From assembly GCA_944376125.1 (NCBI GenBank), contig CALWBQ010000034.1:62001-126000 (forward strand): a DNA stretch of 64,000 nucleotides, given 5' to 3'. The notes under the pieces are model-generated. The model made no database searches and was not told the origin of the DNA. It saw only the letters and a program-made list of their open reading frames with translations. The position numbers and the translations under genes are program-made. Below are positions 27,211-35,893 of this stretch, piece after piece; the stretch's first letter is position 1, and each line of letters starts with the position of its first letter. The DNA comes from an uncultured Lachnospiraceae bacterium. Its GTDB lineage: Bacteria; Bacillota; Clostridia; Lachnospirales; Lachnospiraceae.

Positions 27211-28323
27211 TTATTCTTCCAGGAAATCCACTACCCGGTAACTCGGCTCGCCGTCGCTGTTGGTCGTCTTCTCACAGATCAGCACCACATCATCCCCCAC
27301 CTGCACGGTTCCGTACATAGAAAAGGCATACTGCAGCTCGGAAGAAGACAGCACATACTCTGCCTGTGGGTCATCCTCGTCGTCGTTGTCCAGAAGAACA
27401 GCGCTGGGCACCATCACTTCTGCTGAATTATAGTAAATGTGAGTTACTTCTCCTCTGACTACGACACGGCCGGTATCCTCATCATCGCTGTCTGCCGAGT
27501 AGTACCAGACCGTCTTTGTAGAAGAATTCCAGTAAATAACTCCAAAACCATCGTTCTGGAGAGCACTCTTGATGGTCTCCAGCCGCGCAGAGCTTCCATT
27601 TAAGAAAAAGCTGGCCTCCGACACATCAAAGGGGATAATGCTGGTAAGGTTCTGGGTTCTGCGCACCAGCTTCGGGCCGGTCATACTGTTGTCCACCATA
27701 TTCAGCGGATTGATCTCGCCATCGTCTGTCAGCTCGCAGTCCAGGATGCTTCCGTAAATAGTTGAGGACCCCTTGGGCTCCGTCCTCAGAAGGTTATAAA
27801 ACAGGTTGATGCAGTCCGTCTTTGTCAGCACTTCATCGCTCTCCCGATCAATCCCTTCATTCAGCTCCAGAAATTCAAACTTAGCTGTCCTGCCGTTTAC
27901 TTGATCCCCAGTGAAATCTTCATCTGTATACCCAAGGAGAGCCAGAATCGCTTTTCTGGCATCCTGCATGGTTATGTACTCATCCGGTTTAAACAATCCC
28001 CCCAGATACCCGCTCATCCATCCTTCCTGGGCGGCGATTCTGACGTAAGAAGCGTACTCGCTGTCCCTTGGAACATCAGAATACACAGAAACGCTGCTGA
28101 CAGAACTGACTACACTCCTCTGCTCAGAAGCCTTCACCAGCATCTGTGCAAATTCTCCTCTTGTCACATTCTTTCCAGTTTCATAGGTATCCATGATCCC
28201 AGACAATTCGATTACCCGCTCTCTCATATCGTAGCTCATAGAAGCCTGAGCTTCCATGGGAGCCATCAAAGACATTGCCGCCGCGACGACGGCAACGGAA
28301 GCAAACACTTCTCCCGATCTCAT
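27211..28323 (-). CDS. Secreted S-layer-homology (SLH) protein heading the exporter operon
   Basis: A 370-residue exported protein. A signal peptide (hydrophobic stretch VFASVAVVAAAMSLMAP, then EAQAS) is followed by two SLH modules (about residues 40-80 with KNVTRGEFAQMLVKA, and 85-145 with YVRIAAQEGWMSGYLGGLFKPDEYITMQDARKAI split over the module). SLH domains bind secondary wall polymers. The remaining 220 residues have an unassigned beta-rich region with Ser/Asp clusters. The ATG at 28323 follows AGGAG by 8 bases and places the signal peptide at the start. The gene ends 19 bases before the adaptor ATG, so it may deliver or organise the exporter at the wall. Confidence 0.82.
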   Translation of the reverse strand: MRSGEVFASVAVVAAAMSLMAPMEAQASMSYDMRERVIELSGIMDTYETGKNVTRGEFAQMLVKASEQRSVVSSVSSVSVYSDVPRDSEYASYVRIAAQEGWMSGYLGGLFKPDEYITMQDARKAILALLGYTDEDFTGDQVNGRTAKFEFLELNEGIDRESDEVLTKTDCINLFYNLLRTEPKGSSTIYGSILDCELTDDGEINPLNMVDNSMTGPKLVRRTQNLTSIIPFDVSEASFFLNGSSARLETIKSALQNDGFGVIYWNSSTKTVWYYSADSDDEDTGRVVVRGEVTHIYYNSAEVMVPSAVLLDNDDEDDPQAEYVLSSSELQYAFSMYGTVQVGDDVVLICEKTTNSDGEPSYRVVDFLEE

Positions 28324-28399
28324 AGCGCAAACTCCTCTCCTGTTCATTTATTCCTACAAGGAAAATCAAAATACCCTGCTGCTTCGGGACATTTTGATA

Positions 28400-28437
28400 C
28401 CCCCTGCCGCAGAAACAGGGGGATTTTATTTTTTTAC
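28400..28437 (+). terminator. Orphan plus-strand terminator-like hairpin ahead of the SLH gene
   Basis: CCCCCTG pairs with CAGGGGG (28400-28406 with 28416-28422) and is followed on the plus strand by ATTTTATTTTTTT. It is preceded by a second hairpin, ATCAAAAT/ATTTTGAT (28365-28372 with 28391-28398) enclosing CCC/GGG. No plus-strand gene lies upstream. On the minus strand the same elements sit in the SLH leader. Confidence 0.5.
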
Positions 28438-28494
28438 TTTACCAGAAGAATGTGTTTATTTTGTGTTTCGATCTTAATAAATTTGTAATTGTTT

Positions 28495-28551
28495 AAAAAA
28501 AATACAAAAAATGCCGGAGCCCCTCTCCTAAGCAGGAAAAAGCGCTCCGGC
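28495..28551 (-). terminator. Terminator of metY
   Basis: GCCGGAGC pairs with GCTCCGGC (28513-28520 with 28544-28551), followed on the minus strand by ATTTTTTGTATTTTTTTT. It lies 15 bases past the metY stop. Confidence 0.9.
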
Positions 28552-28566
28552 TGTAATATTCAATAA

Positions 28567-29847
28567 TTAATCCTCTAATGCCTGACGGATATCCTCAATA
28601 ATGTCCTCCGCATTTTCAATACCTACACTGAGGCGAATCATCGCCGGATCCACCCCTGCCTCTTTCAGCTGTTCATCGTTAAGCTGTCTGTGGGTGTGGC
28701 TGGCAGGATGGAGCACACTGGTTCTGGCATCTGCCACATGGGTGACAATAGCCGCCAGCTTCAGCTTGTCCATAAAGACCTCCGCTGCCTTTCTTCCTCC
28801 CTTCAGGCCAAAAGAGATGACGCCGCAGGTGCCTGACGGCATATATTTCTGAGCCAGCTCATAATACTTATCACCCTTCAGCCCTGGATAATTCACCCAC
28901 GCTACATCCTCCCTCTTTTGAAGGAAAGAAGCCACTTTTAAGGCATTCTCACAGTGACGGGGCATCCTGAGATGGAGAGTCTCCAGACCTACATTGAGAA
29001 GAAATGCATTCTGAGGGGACTGGATGGAACCCAGATCTCTCATAATCTGAGCCGTAGCCTTGGTGATATACGCGGCTTTTCCAAACCGCTGCGTATAGAT
29101 AATGCCGTGGTAAGACTCATCTGGTGTGGTCAGTCCCGGAAACTTATCTTTGTGGGCTTCCCAATCGAAGTTGCCGCTGTCCACGATGCATCCTCCTACG
29201 CACATTGCGTGGCCATCCATATATTTAGTAGTGGAATGGGTCACAATGTCTGCCCCCCACTCAAAGGGGCGGCAATTTATTGGAGTTGCAAAGGTATTGT
29301 CCACAATCAGCGGAACACCGTGCTTGTGGGCCAAGCGGGCAAATTTTTCAATATCCAGCACCACCAGGGCCGGGTTGGCAATGGTCTCGCCGAAAACAGC
29401 TTTTGTGTTAGGCCGGAACGCCTTCTCCAGCTCTTCCTCCGGTGCGTCCGGGTCTACCAGCGTTACGTCAATGCCCATCTTTTTCATGGTAACGGTAAAC
29501 AGATTGGAAGTCCCTCCATAGATGGTCGCCGCACTGATCACATGGTCGCCGGCGGAGCAGATGTTGAAGACTGCGTAAAAATTGGCTGCCTGACCAGAAG
29601 AAGTCAGCATAGCCGCAGTTCCTCCCTCCAGCTCACAGATTTTTTTCGCCACAGCGTCATTGGTGGGATTTGCCAAACGGGTGTAGAAATAGCCATCCTC
29701 CTCCAGGTCAAACAGGCGTCCCATCTGTTCACTTGTTTCATATTTAAATGTAGTGCTCTGATAAATAGGGAGCACTCTGGGTTCTCCGTTTTTCGGCTCC
29801 CAGCCGCCCTGGATGCAGATCGTGTCCAGTGAACGTTTCTTATCCAT
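28567..29847 (-). CDS. metY: O-acetylhomoserine sulfhydrylase / aminocarboxypropyltransferase
   Basis: PLP enzyme that makes homocysteine from O-acetylhomoserine and sulfide (methionine synthesis by direct sulfhydrylation). At 426 residues it is the usual MetY length, longer than MetB/MetC (about 380). Cys/Met-metabolism PLP family signatures include YTRLANPTNDAVAKKI, TSSGQAANF, VDNTFATPI and the PLP lysine in THSTTKYMDGHAM. GGAGG precedes the ATG. It is monocistronic between a divergent promoter region and its own terminator. No SAM riboswitch or T-box is visible in the 150-base upstream gap. Confidence 0.93.
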   Translation of the reverse strand: MDKKRSLDTICIQGGWEPKNGEPRVLPIYQSTTFKYETSEQMGRLFDLEEDGYFYTRLANPTNDAVAKKICELEGGTAAMLTSSGQAANFYAVFNICSAGDHVISAATIYGGTSNLFTVTMKKMGIDVTLVDPDAPEEELEKAFRPNTKAVFGETIANPALVVLDIEKFARLAHKHGVPLIVDNTFATPINCRPFEWGADIVTHSTTKYMDGHAMCVGGCIVDSGNFDWEAHKDKFPGLTTPDESYHGIIYTQRFGKAAYITKATAQIMRDLGSIQSPQNAFLLNVGLETLHLRMPRHCENALKVASFLQKREDVAWVNYPGLKGDKYYELAQKYMPSGTCGVISFGLKGGRKAAEVFMDKLKLAAIVTHVADARTSVLHPASHTHRQLNDEQLKEAGVDPAMIRLSVGIENAEDIIEDIRQALED

Positions 29848-29932
29848 GTCCTTGTCCTCCTGATTCTGTCATTTTTTAGGATAGTCTATCACAAAAATGA
29901 GAGATTGAAAATACCATTATCCATTTTAGGTC

Positions 29933-29961
29933 TTGAATTTTCCCTCTTTTCCCTGTATGAT
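29933..29961 (+). promoter_or_regulatory. Promoter of the small multidrug-export-family gene
   Basis: TTGAAT (29933-29938) and TATGAT (29956-29961) are separated by 17 bases, about 39 bases ahead of the ATG. On the minus strand TTTTCA-17-TAGACT in the same gap may serve metY. Confidence 0.55.
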
Positions 29962-29999
29962 AGTAAAGACTATTTTTTCAGAAAGAGGTCTTTGATTTT

Positions 30000-30509
30000 A
30001 TGACAGACGCACTCGTTCAATGGTTCACCGTCCATCTGTCCGGACTGGTGGCAAAGGAAGGAATTATTTTTATTATTTCTATGATTCCCATTCTGGAGCT
30101 GAGAGGAGGACTCCTGGCCGCGTCCCCTGCTCTGCTGAATGTGCCGATCCTCCGTGCTATCCCCATTTGCATTATCGGCAACATCCTGCCAATTCCGTTT
30201 ATCCTGCTTTTGATCAACCGGATCCTGGACTGGATGGAGACGGTCAAAATCTTCCGCCCCGTGGCGCTGTGGCTGAAAAATAAGGCTATGAGCAAGCGTG
30301 ATCAGGTGGAGCGGTATGAATTTTGGGGATTGGCCATTTTTGTCGGAATCCCCCTTCCGGGCACCGGCGCCTGGACCGGAGCTCTCATCGCTTCCCTGCT
30401 CCACATGAAATTCTGGAAGGCATTTCTCTCGATTCTCATTGGGATCGCCATGGCTACTATCATTATGTCTATTGTCTCCTACGGCGTGCTGGGAGTATTG
30501 TTTGGATGA
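30000..30509 (+). CDS. Small multi-drug export family (COG2426) membrane protein
   Basis: A 169-residue integral membrane protein with about four to five helices. The pattern ISMIPILELRGGLLAA near residues 26-41 and FVGIPLPGTGAWTGALIASLL near 113-133 marks the family named 'putative small multi-drug export protein'. These two Gly/Pro re-entrant-like motifs resemble those of DedA-type transporters. The family name rests on weak evidence; substrate and direction are unknown. It is monocistronic, ending at a strong bidirectional terminator. Confidence 0.85.
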   Translation: MTDALVQWFTVHLSGLVAKEGIIFIISMIPILELRGGLLAASPALLNVPILRAIPICIIGNILPIPFILLLINRILDWMETVKIFRPVALWLKNKAMSKRDQVERYEFWGLAIFVGIPLPGTGAWTGALIASLLHMKFWKAFLSILIGIAMATIIMSIVSYGVLGVLFG

Positions 30510-30523
30510 CCGCAATTTTTACA

Positions 30524-30574
30524 AAAGAAGGAGCGCTTCGCTGCCCATATAAGGCTGCCGAGCGCTCCTTCTTT
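30524..30574. terminator. Bidirectional terminator
   Basis: AAAGAAGGAGCGCT pairs perfectly with AGCGCTCCTTCTTT (30524-30537 with 30561-30574), a 14-bp stem with T-rich sequence on both strands. It separates the convergent exporter and zinc-ribbon genes. Confidence 0.85.
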
Positions 30575-30577
30575 GAT

Positions 30578-31024
30578 TTAGTCTGATTGTGTTTTCTCAT
30601 CTTCCAATACTGTCAGAGCTGGAATTCCCTCTGCTTCTTTCTGGCTGTCTTCCTCCTGATCTGGATGGAGCTTCCTGCCGCATCGGCTGCAGTAGACAGC
30701 CTCCTTTGCCGCCCGGCAGCCACATTCAGGGCAGATGGTCACGTCCTCCAGATCTTTCAGCTTCTCCTCCAGATCTCTGATTCTCTGCTCTCCCTCCCGG
30801 ATCGCCTCAAAAACCCCCTGCTGAGGATGACCTTCTTCTTCCCAGTGCTCTTTATAATACAGATGCCCTAGAGCGGCGAAGGCTTCCTGGAGTTTTCTTC
30901 TTTCCGCATTGATCTGAGCCTTCACCTGAACAGCCTCTGTCAGATCCCTTGCCTTGGACGCAGCGGCTTTTCCCTTGTCTGCAATCGTCCTCCCCAGTTC
31001 GCCAAACAGTGCTTCCATATCCAT
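30578..31024 (-). CDS. Coiled-coil protein with C-terminal zinc ribbon
   Basis: A 148-residue protein, unassigned. Residues 1-95 are helical and charged (MDMEALFGELGRTIADKGKAAASKA, then INAERRKLQEAF). At about 105-130 a zinc ribbon is formed by CPECGCRAAKEAVYCSRCG, two CxxC pairs. The tail is acidic. Lachnospiraceae and Clostridia often encode such proteins; function is unknown. The ATG at 31024 follows GGAGGAG, and a promoter sits just upstream. Codons further upstream in frame would fall in the promoter and are excluded. Confidence 0.75.
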   Translation of the reverse strand: MDMEALFGELGRTIADKGKAAASKARDLTEAVQVKAQINAERRKLQEAFAALGHLYYKEHWEEEGHPQQGVFEAIREGEQRIRDLEEKLKDLEDVTICPECGCRAAKEAVYCSRCGRKLHPDQEEDSQKEAEGIPALTVLEDEKTQSD

Positions 31025-31054
31025 AACCTGCTCCTCCTTCTTTGCTTTCCTCCA

Positions 31055-31083
31055 TTTTAATAAACGTTCCGCACCTATGTCAA
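31055..31083 (-). promoter_or_regulatory. Promoter of the zinc-ribbon gene
   Basis: On the minus strand TTGACA (31078-31083) and TTAAAA (31055-31060) have a 17-base spacer. This promoter lies between the DUF2264 stop and the zinc-ribbon gene, so that gene is not dependent on the glycan operon. Confidence 0.6.
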
Positions 31084-31094
31084 GAGGCCGGCGC

Positions 31095-33167
31095 TTACAG
31101 CGCCAGCCTCCCTTCGATTCCTTCATAGTCCACAGTAATCCTGCGTCCGTCTTTCAATTCTATCATAATAGGCCCGTAGCCCCCGCAGTTCTGGGGATCT
31201 GTAAAAGTGATCTTCCGGATCGGGAATAATTGATCGTCCGTCCAGTCTCTCCCGTCCTTTTTGGTGAGCATGGCCGAAATCATTACATAGGGGAGATACG
31301 AATAATACCGCTCTCTCCGGCTCGTCCCAACGATTATTTGGCTCTTTTTCTCTGCCGGGTTTACGCCTTCCCGGACTGTCACGGAGCAGGCGTCAAATCC
31401 TGCATAGAACACCATGGCCACCTGGCCGTATGCACCCTTGACTATTTTTGCCTTTGCCCCCGTTAACGGGCAGATCCGCTCCTCCTCCTCTGAGTCAGAG
31501 CCCTCGGGGATCGGAAGGCCGTAAGAACCCAGTGTCAGAGTGTAAGGTCTGTCCGGAATCCGGCTTTTATCTACCCGGATTAATCCCGATGCTACTGGAA
31601 AATCTGCCAAATCGATCGAAGCCTTATCCTGGAAGGTACAGGTAAAATCAAAATATTCCTTCCTGTAGAGAACACCGTCTCTGACACCTCCGTATAGGAG
31701 AATATTGGGAATCTGCGGCTTGGATGGCAGAGGATCTTTCCTGCCTGCTCCCCATTCATCGTAAGTCAAGCTGTACTGCATAGCCTCCTGTCCCCCGAAA
31801 TCAAACGCCTCCCAGGGGAATTGGCTGTTAAAAGCCACTCTGGAATATCCATTTAAATTATTGTTATCTGATTGGAACAGAACCTTCGCCGTCCTAAATT
31901 CCGTAATTCCGGTTTCCAGGTGATTATCTAGAACAATGCCCGGGCCATCCAGCACAGTTGTCACGGTCCGGCATTCCCGTGTGCTGTCCGTCTCCTCATC
32001 ATCCTCCCAGACCCCGTTCTTTTCCGTCTCAGCCCAGAAAGGATGATCCGGCGGAAGAATCAGGCACACAAAGGAATTCGCAATCCAAAACGGGCTTGCA
32101 GCGCAGCTGTAGCTCTGGAGGATCGGCTCAAATGGTCCGTAAAAGCCCAGCGCAGGAATCCCCTCATAAAAACAGTCCTCCCGGGTAACAAACTGGAGCA
32201 GAGCGCCGCTGGCAATCCGTCTGGCAAGTCCCGGATCTGCTTTAGGATTCTTCAAAAGGAAGTTAGCCGCCAGCGGTGCCGATGCAGCACTGCGGTAGAT
32301 GCCGCTCCGCCCCCACATGGTCACATGGCCGTCCCGGTCAAACATGTTGGGGAAGGTCTCAACCAGGCGGTTGGAATACTCTTCAATCTTTGCGGCCAGC
32401 CAGGGTTCTTTTTCATACCCATACCATTGGTTCCACAGAGCGCCGTACACATGAAAAGCCCAGGGGCAATAATAATCAAAGCTGTGTCCATCCCGGTACC
32501 AGCCGTCTCCAGCATAGTAAGAGACAATAGCCTGAGCATGATCCCGCATCATATCGCGGTCAATCTCATAGCCTTCCCGATCTAAGAATCCCAAAATCAG
32601 CATGTTGAAAAGACGCCAGTTGTGGTGGCTGGTAAAAGAATGACCGAAATCTGACAGATATCCCGCAATCCGATCCTTCTCCTCTTTCGTGTACGTCTCC
32701 CATATCACCTCTCTGCACATAGAAAGGCCGATAACCAGGGAAGCGCACTCGCAGGTGTGCTGAAAAGCCTTTTCACCTGGAAGTGCCTCTGGGAAAATCT
32801 CCTTAACGCTCAGCAGGTAGTTGGGGGTTCCCGGAGTCACCGAAAGCAAAATCTGATCTTTATAGTATTCTCTCATAGAATAGCCGCAAACTTTTGCATC
32901 CGGCTCATTGTGAAGCAAAGGGGCCGCAATCAGAAAGCTCCTGGCCAGTCCCTCAAACCGCTCTGACGCCTTTCTCCATTTTGGTCCTCCCGGCTGAGGA
33001 TAACTAACCTTCGTCTCATGGCGGGGTGCCAGAATCGGATCGTGGATATCTTTCACATGACGAAAGATCCCTGACAGGAAGAAATGGCTGACTTCCAGCC
33101 AGTCTTCCCTTGTCATTCCCGTATAAGGGCTCTTTTTCCAATCAGGTTCTTTTATGGTAAATTTCAT
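31095..33167 (-). CDS. DUF2264 family protein, probable carbohydrate-active enzyme
   Basis: A 690-residue cytoplasmic protein beginning EPDWKKSPYTGMTREDWLEV, characteristic of DUF2264. Its first 400 residues are rich in aromatic and acidic motifs (TSHHNWRLFNM, DGWYRDGHSFDYYCPWAFHVYG, YFYEGIPALGFYGPFEPILQSYS-like) as in alpha/alpha-toroid glycan enzymes; the last 280 form a beta-rich domain. No signal peptide. As last gene of a transporter-GH88-sulfatase operon, it likely acts on an imported uronate oligosaccharide; I recall links between this family and beta-glucuronidases but cannot verify it. It starts 12 bases after the sulfatase stop. Confidence 0.82.
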   Translation of the reverse strand: MKFTIKEPDWKKSPYTGMTREDWLEVSHFFLSGIFRHVKDIHDPILAPRHETKVSYPQPGGPKWRKASERFEGLARSFLIAAPLLHNEPDAKVCGYSMREYYKDQILLSVTPGTPNYLLSVKEIFPEALPGEKAFQHTCECASLVIGLSMCREVIWETYTKEEKDRIAGYLSDFGHSFTSHHNWRLFNMLILGFLDREGYEIDRDMMRDHAQAIVSYYAGDGWYRDGHSFDYYCPWAFHVYGALWNQWYGYEKEPWLAAKIEEYSNRLVETFPNMFDRDGHVTMWGRSGIYRSAASAPLAANFLLKNPKADPGLARRIASGALLQFVTREDCFYEGIPALGFYGPFEPILQSYSCAASPFWIANSFVCLILPPDHPFWAETEKNGVWEDDEETDSTRECRTVTTVLDGPGIVLDNHLETGITEFRTAKVLFQSDNNNLNGYSRVAFNSQFPWEAFDFGGQEAMQYSLTYDEWGAGRKDPLPSKPQIPNILLYGGVRDGVLYRKEYFDFTCTFQDKASIDLADFPVASGLIRVDKSRIPDRPYTLTLGSYGLPIPEGSDSEEEERICPLTGAKAKIVKGAYGQVAMVFYAGFDACSVTVREGVNPAEKKSQIIVGTSRRERYYSYLPYVMISAMLTKKDGRDWTDDQLFPIRKITFTDPQNCGGYGPIMIELKDGRRITVDYEGIEGRLAL

Positions 33168-33179
33168 ACTGCTCTCCTT

Positions 33180-34577
33180 TTATATTCCCCGGAACAGGAA
33201 GGGATCTCCCAGCTGATCCAGATACTCTCTCAGCCTCTTCCGGAAGCCCAGGATGATTTCGTCCTTACAGTCCGGGCTGATCTCTCTGGGACTCATCTCA
33301 TAATAGTCCTCTTTGCAGTCATACAGCCACTCATGGGGTTCCTCGCCGGGCTCATATCCATTGTAGCACACATAAGTGTACCTCTCCGTCTTGATCCCTC
33401 TCCACCCATAGGCTTTGTGGGTCATTCCCCTCTTTGCGTAGGCCGCCACCATGTCGGCCCCTCCCGGGTACGAGCAGATAAACATATCCTTCGGCGCCTT
33501 CTCGTCTTTCCCTGTCAGAATCCCCTCTGCATGGCTGTACCCCTCACAGGTGTCCGGCACCGGAAGCCCCAGCAGTTCCAACACGGTGGGCATATGGTCC
33601 GGGCTGGCAAACAGATCCTTCTCCTCTCCCGGCGTCAGACGCCCCTTCTGCCTCATCATCAGCGGGATATGCAGGGATTCCTCATACCACACGTTCTTGC
33701 TCATCCGGGAATGGGACCCCATCATCTCCCCGTGGTCAGCAGACAGCACCACCAGCGTGTTTTCCTCCAGGCCATTGTCCTTTAAATACTGGTAAATCCG
33801 GCCAAACTGGACGTCCAGCCCGTGGACCGCCGCAAAATACTGGCGGGCTTTGGTCTCCATCTCCGGCGTCCTCATGGATTCCGGCACGTTGGGCCTCCAG
33901 CAGACATCCTTGTCCTTGTACAGCTCATAGTACTCATCCGGCACCAGCTCATAGGGAAGGTGGGGCGGATTCCAGGAGACAAACAGCGCAAAGGGCTTCT
34001 CCCCGTCCTTGTGAGCTTCTATGTACTCCAGCGCCTTGTCTGTCTCAAACTCGGCAGACCATTTCCCAGGCTTGATCTGCCTGGGCGTGTCTTCCCAGTA
34101 GTGGGGATCCAGGTGATTATCGCAGGCCCCATAGGAGAGCCAGTAATCAAAGCCCTGTCTCCTCTCTCCCGGCGGGGTAAAGGCATCCCACTCTTCGGCC
34201 CCGGATTCCGGGTGGGAAGTAAAGTTCAGCTCTGAGGAATCCAGATGCCACTTTCCAATGTAGCCCGTATCGTACCCATTGTCCTTCAGCACATTGGCAA
34301 TGCAGGTTTCCTGGGGCTTCAGCATAATCTTCTCCTCCAGCCCGATCTTGCAGTTGGTCCACAGCCCGATGGAGAAAGGGTATTTTCCGGTCATCAGGGA
34401 CCCTCTGTGGGGTGTGCACAGAGGAAATGTACTATAGGCGTGGGAGCAGCAAACGCTCTCCCTGCAGAACTGATCCATCCAGGGGGTCTCCACCGGATCT
34501 TCCCCCATATAGCCTACAGCGTGAGCCCGCCACTGGTCAGCAAAAATATACAAAAGGTTTGGTCGTTTGTCTGCCAT
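33180..34577 (-). CDS. Cys-type sulfatase (formylglycine-dependent)
   Basis: A 465-residue type I sulfatase. Metal ligands are in LLYIFADQWR (residues 8-17); the active-site C-x-P-x-R is Cys54-Thr-Pro-His-Arg in TFPLCTPHRGSLMTGKY, and Cys54 must be converted to formylglycine. VVLSADHGEMMGSHSRMSKN supplies more metal ligands, and GKWHLD a substrate-site Lys/His. There is no signal peptide, so it removes sulfate from imported oligosaccharides. The maturase (anSME) is not in this window. The gene is preceded by a 14-bp hairpin separating it from GH88. Confidence 0.9.
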   Translation of the reverse strand: MADKRPNLLYIFADQWRAHAVGYMGEDPVETPWMDQFCRESVCCSHAYSTFPLCTPHRGSLMTGKYPFSIGLWTNCKIGLEEKIMLKPQETCIANVLKDNGYDTGYIGKWHLDSSELNFTSHPESGAEEWDAFTPPGERRQGFDYWLSYGACDNHLDPHYWEDTPRQIKPGKWSAEFETDKALEYIEAHKDGEKPFALFVSWNPPHLPYELVPDEYYELYKDKDVCWRPNVPESMRTPEMETKARQYFAAVHGLDVQFGRIYQYLKDNGLEENTLVVLSADHGEMMGSHSRMSKNVWYEESLHIPLMMRQKGRLTPGEEKDLFASPDHMPTVLELLGLPVPDTCEGYSHAEGILTGKDEKAPKDMFICSYPGGADMVAAYAKRGMTHKAYGWRGIKTERYTYVCYNGYEPGEEPHEWLYDCKEDYYEMSPREISPDCKDEIILGFRKRLREYLDQLGDPFLFRGI

Positions 34578-34640
34578 GATTCGTTCTCCTTCATTTTATT
34601 ATAATGTCTGCAGCAGCTTACATTTGCCCGCAGGTTTAGA

Positions 34641-34689
34641 CTCCAAAAGGCGGATTACCGCCTTAATAGGGGCATTCCGCCTTTTGGAG
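34641..34689 (-). other. Intercistronic hairpin between GH88 and sulfatase genes
   Basis: CTCCAAAAGGCGGA pairs perfectly with TCCGCCTTTTGGAG (34641-34654 with 34676-34689) across 21 bases. On the minus strand it is followed by TCTAAACC, not a U-run, so it should not terminate strongly. An mRNA processing or stabilising role is likely. Confidence 0.65.
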
Positions 34690-34703
34690 AAATTTGCCAT
34701 GCT

Positions 34704-35882
34704 TTACCAGTAAGGATTCCAGTCTTTCATCCTTCTGGTCAGCGCTTCCATATAAAAATAGTCTCCCCAGGTATTGCATTCATCCACGCCGCGGTTTTTG
34801 CAGGTATTCTCCTTTGAATCTCTCGCATAGGTGCCGTGGAGAAGCAAACCGTTGGATACAGATGTGTCGGTATTGGCGCAGCGGTCGATCAGCGCTTTCA
34901 GCATTTTGTCAGCCGCCTCCAGATACTTATCTGCCTTTTCCTTGGGAAGGTACTTGCACATCTCCAGGATCCCGCATACAGCGATGGCGGATGCAGAAGA
35001 ATCTCTCGGCTCCGTGCTTCCTGTATCGAAGTCAAAATCCCAATAGGGAACAAGATCATCCGGCAAGTGCTCCACAAAGTAATCCGTTACCCGGCAAAAT
35101 AGATCAATGTATTCCGGATTTTTCAAATACCGATAGCTTAAAGCCACACCGTAAACGCCCCATGCCTGTCCTCTGGCCCACGCGGAGCCATTCCGGTTTC
35201 CCTGATGAGTCACACCGTAGGTAGGTTCCCCGGTGTTGACATCAAAGAAATGGGTGTGGTAGGTTGAATTATCGGGCCTCACCAGACATTTCATAGCAGT
35301 CTGGATATGCCTCTTTGCCTTGTCTGCATAGGAAGGATCCCCAGTAACCTCGGAGGCCCAGTACAAAATTGGCAGATTCAGCAGGCAGTCGATGATTAGC
35401 CGATACTCTTTAGGCTCTCCTGGGTCACCCCACGCCTGAAGGAACTGGCCCTTTTCCCGGAACCTCTCAGCTAAATGATCGGCAGCCAGAATAGCCGCCT
35501 TCTTAGCATGTTCATTTCCAGTCAGCTTATAGGCTGCAACACAGGAAAGGCTGAATAAGAATCCCATATCATGGTGGTTCACATCGTTTTTTTTCTCAAT
35601 CCGCTCTAAAAAGCTCTCAACCTGGATCGATGCAGCCTTCTTAAAGGCTTCGTCTCCAGTAAACTCATATGCCAGCCAAATCACGCCGGTCCAAAAGCCC
35701 GTCGTCCACTCTACATTGTCCGTCGGCTCATAGAACCCATTAACAGAATTAGAGGATTCAAATTTATCTGTAAATTCCGGCAGATTGCTGCGAACCACAG
35801 CAACTGCACCTTCCATTGCCTTGCGGATCTCTTCATTGGAAGCTCCGGGATAAGTCTTGATCGTATCGAATGTCTGAGCCAT
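34704..35882 (-). CDS. GH88 unsaturated glucuronyl hydrolase
   Basis: Removes the delta-4,5-unsaturated uronate from the non-reducing end of lyase-generated oligosaccharides. The 392-residue alpha/alpha-barrel matches the GH88 family length. Aspartates at 105 (VNHHDMGFLF) and 165 (RLIIDCLLNLPILYWAS) align with the catalytic pair known in Bacillus UGL, and EWTTGFWTGVIW and RGQAWGVYG are family motifs. There is no signal peptide, so it is intracellular. With the sulfatase and transporter beside it, sulfated glycosaminoglycan disaccharides (chondroitin or heparan type) are the best guess; other uronate glycans remain possible. Confidence 0.92.
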   Translation of the reverse strand: MAQTFDTIKTYPGASNEEIRKAMEGAVAVVRSNLPEFTDKFESSNSVNGFYEPTDNVEWTTGFWTGVIWLAYEFTGDEAFKKAASIQVESFLERIEKKNDVNHHDMGFLFSLSCVAAYKLTGNEHAKKAAILAADHLAERFREKGQFLQAWGDPGEPKEYRLIIDCLLNLPILYWASEVTGDPSYADKAKRHIQTAMKCLVRPDNSTYHTHFFDVNTGEPTYGVTHQGNRNGSAWARGQAWGVYGVALSYRYLKNPEYIDLFCRVTDYFVEHLPDDLVPYWDFDFDTGSTEPRDSSASAIAVCGILEMCKYLPKEKADKYLEAADKMLKALIDRCANTDTSVSNGLLLHGTYARDSKENTCKNRGVDECNTWGDYFYMEALTRRMKDWNPYW

Positions 35883-35893
35883 ATTTCCTCCTT

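Noticed and set aside
28324-28440. Cyclic-di-GMP riboswitch in the SLH leader
   Set aside because: The hairpins lack the conserved GEMM sequence; the structure looks like a terminator plus palindrome instead.
29848-29999. SAM riboswitch or T-box before metY
   Set aside because: The gap is too short after the promoter and has none of the conserved sequence of these RNAs.
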